Below are positions 1 through 8,500 of a DNA stretch of 64,000 bases, one piece after another. The translations under genes were made by a program, and so were the position numbers. The notes beneath the pieces are model-generated. The model had not been told where the DNA came from. It worked only from the letters and a program-made list of their open reading frames with translations, and did not search any database. The DNA is from Bacillus sp. FJAT-25509 (GTDB lineage Bacteria; Bacillota; Bacilli; Bacillales; Bacillaceae_G): NCBI RefSeq assembly GCF_001420605.1, contig NZ_LJIZ01000003.1:372001-436000 (forward strand), given 5' to 3'. How positions within the stretch are numbered: position 1 is the stretch's first letter; every line of letters starts with the position of its first letter.

Positions 1-241
1 TTATATAATTTCGATTAATTCCTAGTCGTTGCAAGAAAGCAATCGCAGCATCTCCTAATGGATTGTTCGGCAATTTTGATACTAGAAAGCCATCATGACC
101 AAGCTTAGTCATCGCGGACGCAACGTTTACACCAGTTCCTGAGAAAGAATATTGTAATGCGTTTGCTTGTGCCAGTAGTTCATACCCTGGCACTTGCAAT
201 CGCATCATTACTTCTCCGAAAGCAACAATTTGTTTACGCAT
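1..241 (-). CDS. PfkB-family sugar kinase, KdgK-like (3' part cut by window edge)
   Basis: Only the first 80 codons are visible; the gene runs off the left edge. The protein begins MRKQIVAFGEVMMRL and continues with SGTGVNVASAMTKLG, the N-terminal substrate-binding block of PfkB (ribokinase-like) kinases, which phosphorylate sugars or sugar acids with ATP. Its start overlaps the end of the aldolase gene by 8 nt, so it is the fourth gene of the operon. In this context the natural job is phosphorylating 2-keto-3-deoxygluconate for the neighbouring aldolase. That substrate is inferred; the ATP-binding end with the catalytic Asp is outside the window. Confidence 0.8.
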   Translation of the reverse strand, partial: MRKQIVAFGEVMMRLQVPGYELLAQANALQYSFSGTGVNVASAMTKLGHDGFLVSKLPNNPLGDAAIAFLQRLGINRNYI

Positions 242-986
242 ATTTTTCAACCAAACTTTTTGTGATTGCTAATAATTTTCTTACATCTTCAGGATTAGTT
301 TTTCCAGTTTCTTCATTAATAATTGAAGAATATACGTGTGGGATAATTTTAGGTACTTTTTCTTCCAATGCAATTTCTAAAATCTCTTCAAAATTCTCTA
401 AATCAATACCACCAGTAGGTTCTAAAGCAAAACCTTCTTCACCACATGCTTTTGCTACAGCACGAAACTCTTCAACGTGTTTTAGCCCTTTCATTGGGAA
501 GTATTTTAATGCATTTCCACCCATATCACGAACTAACGCAATTGCAGATTTGATTGGTACAATCGCTGTTTCACTAGCTGCACTTACAGGTCCAGTAGAG
601 ATATTTACATAGCCAACTTTTCCAGTTGGAGATACTAGAGAATTGATCCAGCTATCTTTTTCACCTAAGTTAGCGCGTGTTGCACCTACTGCAGGAAATA
701 CTTGATTGATATGACTTCCAGGATAATGTTTGGCGATTTCTGCTACAACTGCTGCTTGTCTATTATCACCAGCACCAAGACCAATCGATACCGCTTCATC
801 AATTGCTGCACCGTATTCTTTCATAGCTGATACAGCAGCCTCTACAGTTGGGTAGTCTTTTGAAAGAACACCTACTAATACATGACCTTCTGCAGCTTCA
901 AAAACTTCAACTGCATTTTCAATACTATTTGCTAAAACATTTAATGCTACTCGGTTGTTATAAAAACGTTTTTCAATATTTGTCAT
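234..986 (-). CDS. KDGP aldolase family protein (DgaF-like)
   Basis: 250 residues, the normal length for the DgaF/KDGP aldolase family, which cleaves 2-keto-3-deoxy-6-phosphogluconate to pyruvate and glyceraldehyde 3-phosphate in the cytosol. Visible landmarks are VGVLSKDYPTVEAAV near the N-terminus, the GLGAGD loop, and KYFPMKGLKHVEEFRAVA with the likely Schiff-base lysine region, followed by ALEPTGGID. The start is the ATG at 986 after GGAGG; it overlaps the stop of the upstream ammonia-lyase gene by 4 nt (ATGA), indicating translational coupling. The family assignment rests on sequence recall and on the partner gene; the exact sugar acid is not proven. Confidence 0.85.
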   Translation of the reverse strand: MTNIEKRFYNNRVALNVLANSIENAVEVFEAAEGHVLVGVLSKDYPTVEAAVSAMKEYGAAIDEAVSIGLGAGDNRQAAVVAEIAKHYPGSHINQVFPAVGATRANLGEKDSWINSLVSPTGKVGYVNISTGPVSAASETAIVPIKSAIALVRDMGGNALKYFPMKGLKHVEEFRAVAKACGEEGFALEPTGGIDLENFEEILEIALEEKVPKIIPHVYSSIINEETGKTNPEDVRKLLAITKSLVEKYA

Positions 987-2092
987 TGTTCAGTTCCTCC
1001 TAATATTGCTCGCACTTGAGCTTCAATTACGTAAATATCATCTGATTGTAGTGGTCGTGGATCAATATCGAAAAAGCCTTGACGAACACCGTAATCACGG
1101 GTGTAAATTGCAATATCACCATTCTTTAATTGATCATTTACATCCTTCGCTGTCGTTTTCGTTACAACAGGATCAATTTGGATTCGGGCTCTAAAAATAG
1201 CTCGTCCCGCTTCATCTTGTACGATTGTTACTTTTATACCATTGATTGAATCTAGTGATTTTAAAACTTCTAAACTAGCTTTTTCATTTTCACTATTGTC
1301 TTTCTTGACAAAATATTCATCCAAAGCTTGCAACAGGCCAAAAGTGGTTTCTTTACCAACTTTCATACTTCTACCGATACAATGTAATTGTACTTTTAAC
1401 CAATCGATATATTTTTGCTTGCCGGCAACAATACCTGAAGTAGGTCCTTCAATCGCTTTCGAACCACTATATATTGCTAAATCTGAGACTTTGACATATT
1501 TTTGTAAATCTTCTTCAGCGGCAGCATCGATAATTAAAGGTACATTATTAGCTTGAGCTACTTCCCAAGCTTCTTCAACTGAAATCATATTTTTTTGAAC
1601 AGCATGATGAGATTTTACATATAAAATTGCTGCTGTTTTTTCACTAATCGCATCTGCAATATGTTCTACTTTCCCTTCATTTGCATAACCGACTTCGACT
1701 AATTTACCTCCACCAAGGAAAATCATCGTTTCTACTGGAGCACCATACTGTACGTTGTGTCCCTTTAACATAATGATTTCATTTTTTTGGATTGATTCTT
1801 GGTGTAATCTTTCGCTTTTACGTCTGTTTCCTTCAGTCACAATTGCAGCTACTGAAAGGGCAATTCCACTTGAAGCTGAGTTAACAACTACAGCCGCCTC
1901 TGATTGAAGAAGACCCGCAATATGATTTCCAGCCTTATCAACTAAGTCCGAAATTTCAACATAATTTTGACCACCAATTTTCATTGCTTCCATGACAGTG
2001 TCCGTTGGAGCGGAAACACCTAATATACTCATTCTACCGCTTGCGTTAATTACTCTTTTCAAACCATATTTAGCATTCAATGTGTTCTCCAT
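983..2092 (-). CDS. DgaE-family PLP-dependent ammonia-lyase (SelA-like fold)
   Basis: 369 residues of a fold-type I PLP enzyme related to SelA. The motif IYSGSKAIEGPTSG near residue 213 carries the likely PLP-binding lysine, and VPLIIDAAAEED supplies the PLP-ring aspartate region. Characterised DgaE converts D-glucosaminate 6-phosphate to 2-keto-3-deoxy-6-phosphogluconate and ammonia, and the aldolase encoded directly downstream consumes exactly that product. The gene overlaps its upstream neighbour by 23 nt and its downstream one by 4 nt. Cytosolic, no signal peptide. Because no glucosaminate PTS is visible here, the in vivo substrate could be a related amino-sugar acid. Confidence 0.85.
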   Translation of the reverse strand: MENTLNAKYGLKRVINASGRMSILGVSAPTDTVMEAMKIGGQNYVEISDLVDKAGNHIAGLLQSEAAVVVNSASSGIALSVAAIVTEGNRRKSERLHQESIQKNEIIMLKGHNVQYGAPVETMIFLGGGKLVEVGYANEGKVEHIADAISEKTAAILYVKSHHAVQKNMISVEEAWEVAQANNVPLIIDAAAEEDLQKYVKVSDLAIYSGSKAIEGPTSGIVAGKQKYIDWLKVQLHCIGRSMKVGKETTFGLLQALDEYFVKKDNSENEKASLEVLKSLDSINGIKVTIVQDEAGRAIFRARIQIDPVVTKTTAKDVNDQLKNGDIAIYTRDYGVRQGFFDIDPRPLQSDDIYVIEAQVRAILGGTEQ

Positions 2093-3173
2093 TAATAACC
2101 ACTCCTTTTACTACGATTTTTTGTTCAGCTTTACGCTCGTCCCCTTCAGAGTCTAGTAAGGTTGTCGCTTCATCTTCAACAGTAAATAAAGTGAGGTTTG
2201 CAAAATCTCCTACCTGAATTCTTCCAAGTTCTGGTTTATTAAGCCACTTAGCCGCATTAACTGTAACAGCATCAATAATTACTTCTAGTGAATAACCTAA
2301 GTATAAAAATTTTGATAAAACATGAGACATACTATATACTGGGCCATTCAATCGATTTTTCCGATAAATATCAGTGCTAATCGTATCGAATTTAATTCCA
2401 TGTTCTTTAGCTTGCAAAGCTGTTTTGAACGAAAAACTTGCATTTCCGTGCCCAACATCTAAATGAACACCTCGATTAATTGCCTCTAGAAATTTTGGAA
2501 GAGGTCTTCCCATCTCATCAAATAAATTATTTGCTTTACCATTTAAGTAGTGCGTAATTATATCTTTATTTTCAAGTAAGTCTAGAACGTCATTAATATC
2601 TGGCGGTCCTGAACCAATATGAACCATAAGTGGTAAGTCGGTTTCGTTTGAGAACTTACGAGCTATTTTTAAAGGTTCTACCCCATTTTCACCTACTACA
2701 CTTTTGCTAATCCTTGCCTTCAGTCCGATAATAAAATCTTTATGTTCTGCAATTGTATTTTTGAGTTGCTCCTCGTCTAACCAAGACAAATCAGATAACT
2801 CGTCAATTCGTTTTAAACCAATTCGCGAAATATTTAAAAATGCGAAAACATTTGTTTTTGATTTTTTACAGCTACTTACCAATTTGGACATGTTATCGGC
2901 GCCAGTGCTACCCGCATCAACAATTGTAGTAACACCTGTTTTATAACCAATCTCGTCGACATCATCACCATATGGCTCAAATTCTGCATATGCATGGACA
3001 TGCAGATCAATCCAGCCACTAGAAACAAATACATTGTGCTTGTAATCTACCTTTTGCTCACCATTACCGGTTCCAGCAGCTACAATGTCTTTAATCTTTT
3101 TATTTTCTACTATGATATCAACAGAACTTCCGTCTATCATTTTTACATTCTGTAGTACGAAATGATCCTTCAT
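2070..3173 (-). CDS. Amidohydrolase/deacetylase family metallohydrolase (cog3964 type)
   Basis: 367 residues of the amidohydrolase superfamily, similar to the EF0837/Atu3266 group. Seen: metal ligands DLHVHAY near residue 57, GLKARIS near residue 152 (the lysine that is carboxylated in this family), LMVHIG and later HLDVGHG, and STDIY with the catalytic aspartate. Characterised relatives hydrolyse acetylated 2-hydroxy acids such as acetyl-(R)-mandelate, and others were misannotated as dihydroorotases. It is the first gene of the four-gene operon; its ATG follows GATGAGGGGAA. Here it plausibly deacylates a precursor that the ammonia-lyase then uses; this last step is inferred from context only. 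Confidence 0.85.
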   Translation of the reverse strand: MKDHFVLQNVKMIDGSSVDIIVENKKIKDIVAAGTGNGEQKVDYKHNVFVSSGWIDLHVHAYAEFEPYGDDVDEIGYKTGVTTIVDAGSTGADNMSKLVSSCKKSKTNVFAFLNISRIGLKRIDELSDLSWLDEEQLKNTIAEHKDFIIGLKARISKSVVGENGVEPLKIARKFSNETDLPLMVHIGSGPPDINDVLDLLENKDIITHYLNGKANNLFDEMGRPLPKFLEAINRGVHLDVGHGNASFSFKTALQAKEHGIKFDTISTDIYRKNRLNGPVYSMSHVLSKFLYLGYSLEVIIDAVTVNAAKWLNKPELGRIQVGDFANLTLFTVEDEATTLLDSEGDERKAEQKIVVKGVVINGEHIEC

Positions 3174-3195
3174 TTCCCCTCATCCTTTTCAGTAA

Positions 3196-3398
3196 TCATC
3201 TAAATTGATTAATGTATTCGTTTACATCTTCTTGTTTATTATTCCAATGTAGAATAACATCTAATTTCTCATTAGTCAATATAACGTTATAATGTTTAAA
3301 TATTTTTTTATTATATTCCCATAAACCTTTTACGAATTAAAGGCGTCAGATGATTCTAATCTTGACTTACACCCTACTTTATATTTGCCTTTTAAATT
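3196..3398 (-). pseudogene. Degraded 3' fragment of an unknown gene upstream of the amidohydrolase operon
   Basis: Read on the minus strand, a protein-like stretch (KVGCKSRLESSDAFNS) ends in TAA, and a second frame continues with FVKGLWEYNKKIF and DVILHWNNKQEDVNEYINQF before TGA at 3196. A one-base shift joins the two pieces. There is no start codon or ribosome site, and it lies between the GNAT terminator and the operon. It could be the tail of a lost gene, possibly the former operon regulator, but I do not recognise the family. Confidence is limited because the fragment is short. Confidence 0.35.
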
Positions 3399-3410
3399 TT
3401 TTTATTATAC

Positions 3411-3456
3411 AAAAAAAGCTTGTAAACATGGAGGAAACTCCAATTGTCTACAAGCT
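3411..3456 (-). terminator. Rho-independent terminator of the GNAT gene
   Basis: Stem AGCTTGTA / TACAAGCT with an inner TGGAG / CTCCA, followed on the minus strand by a run of seven U. It sits 53 nt past the stop of the acetyltransferase gene. Confidence 0.8.
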
Positions 3457-3508
3457 AAATGGAAAGTGAACTTACCGCATAAGTGGCATAAGCATTAAAT
3501 ATTATCTT

Positions 3509-3949
3509 TTAGTTTACAATTAATTCTTTCTTAAATACTTTTTGTGCTTTTGTGTTTTCGAAACCAATCTTTTTATAAAAAATAAGTGTTTCTACTCTAG
3601 TTTCATTTGTCCGTACCCTTATTTCTTTAAATCCCAATAATTGTGACCATTCTTCGCATCTTTCCACTAGAAACTTACCAATTTTTTGCCCCCTATATGT
3701 ACTGTCAACAATCAAACCACCAATTTCAACATATGGCGGAGACTCAATCAAATATCGTCCGTGAGCATGAATCCAACCAATAAGTTTACCTTCAATTTCT
3801 GCTACAAATACAACATGATCTTTCTGATCTACTATTTTATTTAATCGTTCAATAACTTGATTTTTTTCGACATTGTAACCCAATTGACCCGATAATCTAG
3901 CAATTTCTGAACTATCAGTTGTTGAGGCAATTCTGTATCTAATATCCAT
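3509..3949 (-). CDS. GNAT-family N-acetyltransferase
   Basis: About 146 residues. The acetyl-CoA binding signature is visible as IVDSTYRGQKIGKFLVERCEEW, followed by the usual VRTNETRVETLIFYKKIGF strand-helix end of the GNAT fold. These enzymes transfer acetyl from acetyl-CoA to an amine; the acceptor cannot be told from sequence. The ATG at 3949 is preferred because GAGGTGTAGG lies directly before it, while an upstream GTG falls inside the ribosome site. Single gene with its own terminator. Cytosolic. Confidence 0.85.
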   Translation of the reverse strand: MDIRYRIASTTDSSEIARLSGQLGYNVEKNQVIERLNKIVDQKDHVVFVAEIEGKLIGWIHAHGRYLIESPPYVEIGGLIVDSTYRGQKIGKFLVERCEEWSQLLGFKEIRVRTNETRVETLIFYKKIGFENTKAQKVFKKELIVN

Positions 3950-4050
3950 CCTACACCTCACATTTAAACTTGTATTTACAAATTGTTACTTGTACTTCAT
4001 TTACTAGGAATGTGTTGATTGAATAATCATACTATTAATTACCAACTATA

Positions 4051-4090
4051 AAAAAGAGTAGAATGATACAAATTTACCTACTCTTTACTT
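4051..4090 (-). terminator. Terminator hairpin after the broken lipoprotein gene
   Basis: AAAGAGTAG / CTACTCTTT stem with A and T runs on both sides, 37 nt past the stop of the lipoprotein pseudogene; it could work in both directions. Confidence 0.65.
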
Positions 4091-4126
4091 TTTTAAGTAA
4101 AAATTATAATTCTACCCTTTTAACGT

Positions 4127-4667
4127 CTAATATTTAGCAATTACATTTCCATTTTCATCATACGCTGTTCCAGACATATCCCAATCTTGATATACTGTCG
4201 TTTCCTTCTCAAAGAATGACTTATCCGAATATCCAATAAACATATTATTTTTTACTGGTATATCCACTTTAATCTGTTCATTTGGGGATTTAATATTTTT
4301 GTATATAACAGTTACTTTCGTTATTTTTTTATCTGTTTTTAATGCTCCCCAGATTACATTTCCTACATTTTCAACATTAATTGTCCGAATTAAGAATGGA
4401 ATTCCTGCCTCCGAATCAAAAGTAACTCCATCTTCGTATTTTGTTGAATAGTTGAACTTACCATTCTTTTTCTAAAAAAGTACTAAATACATACTGTTTA
4501 TCCTTTTTACCTTCTGTAAAAATCAAAGTTTGTTTCTTGTTTTCTACATATCCGATTTTAACTGTGTCGTTATTTTTATGTTTTGAGTGGACCGCCTCAG
4601 TCAAAGTATTATACGAACAACCTGTAAGTAGTATAACTATACTTATAAACAACAGTAGATATCTCAC
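4127..4667 (-). pseudogene. Lipoprotein gene broken by a single-base frameshift
   Basis: The gene starts at 4667 with MRYLLLFISIVILLTGCSYN, a lipoprotein signal with lipobox LTGC. After FSTFLE the frame ends at 4458 (KEW then TAA). One base away the reading continues without interruption as NGKFNYSTKYEDGV, then PFLIRTINVENVGNVIWGA and ends YDENGNVIAKY with TAG at 4127. Removing one A from the A5 tract near 4470 restores a single protein of about 179 residues. The protein family is unknown. Either the gene is recently inactivated, it slips at the A run, or the base is a sequencing error. Confidence 0.75.
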
Positions 4668-4716
4668 TTTATCCTTCTCCCTTATACACCGTAGAATATA
4701 AGTACTATTTTACTAA

Positions 4717-5382
4717 TTATTTCTCCTGCAAAACTAGGTTTAGCAATTCTCCCAAATCATCAATTGACTGTTCAATTGTATATGGCTCACTCCAAAATGG
4801 ATCTTTTTTCCATACAGCATTCATTCCAACATTTTGAGCACCAATTACATCATTTTCTGGATGATCTCCTACATATAAACTTTCTTCTGGATTAACGCCT
4901 AATTTCTCTAATGCCCTTAAAAATATTTCGGCATGAGGCTTTTTAATCCCTTCTTGCTCTGATATTAATATGGTATCTATGTAGTTATGAATTCCTAATG
5001 CTTTTAGATTTAGAGATTGTAATTTAGTAAATCCGTTGGTAATCATACCTAATCGTATTCCTCTGTTTTTAAGTTCTTTTAGTACATACTCCATATTTTG
5101 AAAAGGGATACAGCTATACTGGAATGAATTTATGTAATCTTCTAGTAGCTGTTCCCAAGTTAAACTAGAAATAGAGAATTCTTGAAGTAATTGTTGATAT
5201 ACCTTATCTTTCCAAACATATCCCTTATTATCTAATTCAATGAAACGTTCGATATAATGCTTCTCAGGTATATGTTTTAATTCGCGAAAATACTTTTTAT
5301 ACTGAGTTTTAATAAATAGCTTCAAGGATCTATCCCGATCTAATAAAGTTCCATCTAAATCAAAAATGACAGCTTTAATCAT
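4717..5382 (-). CDS. HAD-superfamily hydrolase (phosphatase-like)
   Basis: 221 residues from the ATG at 5382, which has AGGAG eight bases before it; a longer in-frame extension upstream lacks a ribosome site. HAD motif I is FDLDGTLLD (residues 7-15), motif II is MITNGFTKLQ, motif III includes the lysine in EGIKKPHAEIF, and motif IV is VGDHPENDVIGAQNVG. This is the YjjG/pyrophosphatase-like arrangement with an alpha-helical cap after motif I. Likely a cytosolic phosphatase acting on a small phosphometabolite; the substrate is unknown. Confidence 0.85.
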   Translation of the reverse strand: MIKAVIFDLDGTLLDRDRSLKLFIKTQYKKYFRELKHIPEKHYIERFIELDNKGYVWKDKVYQQLLQEFSISSLTWEQLLEDYINSFQYSCIPFQNMEYVLKELKNRGIRLGMITNGFTKLQSLNLKALGIHNYIDTILISEQEGIKKPHAEIFLRALEKLGVNPEESLYVGDHPENDVIGAQNVGMNAVWKKDPFWSEPYTIEQSIDDLGELLNLVLQEK

Positions 5383-5491
5383 ATCACATTCTCCTTTTTC
5401 CAGTTTTACTGTAAAAAAGTTTATACTCTCTAATAAATTCGACAAAATATACATAACTCCTATTTAAGAATAGGCCATAAGAATATCAACA

Positions 5492-5518
5492 CAAAAAACC
5501 TATCCAATTGGATAGGTT
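5492..5518 (-). terminator. Terminator of the subtilase gene
   Basis: Perfect stem AACCTATCC / GGATAGGTT with AATT loop and a U run on the minus strand, just past the protease stop at 5526. Confidence 0.85.
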
Positions 5519-5525
5519 CAAAAAT

Positions 5526-8500
5526 TTAATTGATGCCTAAAGACTTCTTAATGGAATCAATTGTTTTTCCATTATACTCTTTAACAGCAGTAGGAGTATC
5601 TAATAAATAATCATTCTCTTTTAAATAATTAGCTTCTAGTAACTTGAAATCCAATGAGTCTACTTTACCATCAAAATTAATATCAGCATTACGGTTATTC
5701 GTTCCCCAATTTTGTTCGAGAAGTATGACATCATAAATATCAATTACATTATCTTTATTCAGATCTCCAGCATTTTCTCTTACAGTAGGATAAGTAATAT
5801 TTTCACCTATAAAAACATCCCGATTATTTCGGCCAATTTCCATTGGTGTGTATGTGGTAAAATGACCTGGAATATCTATGATGACTGTATATAATTGTTC
5901 TGTAATAGGAAGTTTATTGAATACGATATTTCCATTTTTTTGAATTTCACCATTATAAATTTGACCTTTGGAGTCTTTCGCTTTTGCTTGTGCACCTATT
6001 GTTGTGTAGTCGATTCCAAAATTAAAACTGCCATTTGCATTTAACAATCCAGCAGCGTTGATTTTTGCTGTTGCAGTTGAGTAGGCTGGATAGCTAGGTA
6101 AATAACCGACCTGAGTATATGGGTTTACAGTTTTACCATTAAGATCTTTATAACTGGATGAATTGATATAGAAAAATGTAGTATTAGGATTAACAAATTC
6201 ATTTGCGTTCGTTTCTACTTGTATATCAAATAAAGGTAGATCCCCTGTTAAACCATCTCCTGGTACTTTTATATTAATTGTATTTGATTTGCTAGAAGTT
6301 CCCGTTGAAGTAACTGTAAATTGAGTATCATCAGATAAAGCCTTATTTTTATTAAATTCTACTGAATTAAAAAATCTTGATGTGTAATCAAATTTAAGTG
6401 TTAGATCTTTTGCATTTTGCAAACCATGAGCATAGAACGTATAAGTTAATTGATCACCCATTGTAAATGATTCTTTATTTGGTTTGGCATAAATATATTG
6501 CGCCCCTGGTTTCATATAGTACACGACTTTTGCCATTGTTGAATTACCAGCTCTGTCCGACGCTACAAATTGGAGCATATTCACTGGATTTGAAGAATCA
6601 ACAGATATTTCTTTCGTAAACTTGCCATTCGCATCAGCAGCAATACCAATGGCTGGAGAGTTAGGACCATACCAGGCATTATTATTTGCTTGTGTTACAT
6701 TCATCCCGCTATTTTCCATTACCTTTGCTTCATCATCTATAATGCTACCAGATAAAGTAACTGTTTTTTGCCCAGGTGCTAATTCAACAAATGGCAGATC
6801 ACCTTTAGGTATTGCGTTTGTGTCATCTAGTATGAATGTTGGACGGTTATTATCAATATATACTTGGTCTGTCTTTGTATACTGTTTGCCGCCTAAATTT
6901 GTACCAATAACTTTCATTTTGTATAATCCTGGTGTTGCTAGGATCGATGTGTAGCCAACCGGTTTCTTCGCATTACCCGTAAATGGAAAATATCTACCTG
7001 TAAATGCTTTTTGAATGTAGAGATCCTTATCAACTCCTGCACTTGAAACATCAATCGTACCGATTAATCCTAAATCTTTATTTGTTTTTGAATCTACTAA
7101 AATAAAATCTAATGTTCTCATTGGCGAATTTAATTTAAAATCTAAATCAGACGCCTTAACACTATATGGTGCAGTTTCACGAGTTGTAGAGATACTTGGA
7201 GAATGAACCTTGAAATATTCAAAGCCTTCTTCTACTAAACGGAAGCCAAATGGAATTTGATAATGATCATCTGGATCTTTATCATTCACAACATGAATAT
7301 AACCTTCATATGTTCCTTTACTAGCAGTTGTTGGTATTGTAAGTGTTGCAGGAATCATCTCCTGGCTATTCTTTTTCATTTTCAAGTCATTAGGTACTGT
7401 TATTTTAACACCGTTTGCTTTTGCATCTAAAGATCCACGAGTGCCGATATTATACTCAACAGAAATATTATATTTTTGCATTTTATCAGTATGATTAGTG
7501 ATTAATATATTTGTATTTTTCGAAATAGCATTTTTGTCTACTGAAATAAAACCATAGCTTAGTCCACCAGTTTGCTCATCAATATTTACTTTTTCATTAT
7601 TTTTAATAAACGGCGTAGTATCCTGAACTCCTAGTTCGATGCGTGAATAAATCGCTTCATAAGGATCTACTCTTCCTGCTCCAACTTCAAACACACTGTA
7701 TTTGCTTCTTAAAGGATCAGCTGTATTCATTAATACAGTTTTTATATCCGCAGGAGTATAATTAGGATGCGCTTGTAAAAGTAAAGCAGTAATCCCAGTG
7801 ACATGTGGTGTCGCCATTGAAGTTCCAGACATTCGCATATATGCAGATGAATAATCTGTTGCGTCATTTTTATTATTGATATATGCAGGAACAGTTGATA
7901 AAACATCTACACCCGGAGCTGTAACCTCAGGTTTAATATCATATAGCGTTCCTGATGGACCTCTAGAACTAAAGCTAGCTAGATCATCACCAGGAATGTC
8001 AGACACACCAGTTTTCCCTAGTGTTACTGAAGGAATTCCCTTGCTAAATAGATCATTTACCGCTAAACCATCTTTATTCGTCATTGAAAATACCGGTATA
8101 TTATTATTGCTTTCTCCCAAATAATACGGAATTTGTCCTTCCGTTGCATTATTGTTATAAATAATTACTCCAATAGCTCCATTTTGTTTTGCATAGTTCA
8201 TTTTATCAACAAGTGCAAATGTACCACGTGCAACAAATGCAATTTTACCTTGAACATTTTTTCCTGAATAATCTGCTGCTCCACCTTCTCCAACATTTAC
8301 AATCTCAAAAGTTTTTCCTGACAAATTAGTAAAATCATCTGTCCACTTTTTAGTCATCAATTGTAAAGTACTATCCGTACCTTGACCGTTTACTAAAAAT
8401 TTACTTCCGAAAGTAGTAACTTTAGTAGGAACAGAACTCGCACCAACTGTTAATGCAAGTGCCGCTGCACCTGGAGAGCCTAATGTGTACATACTATCTC

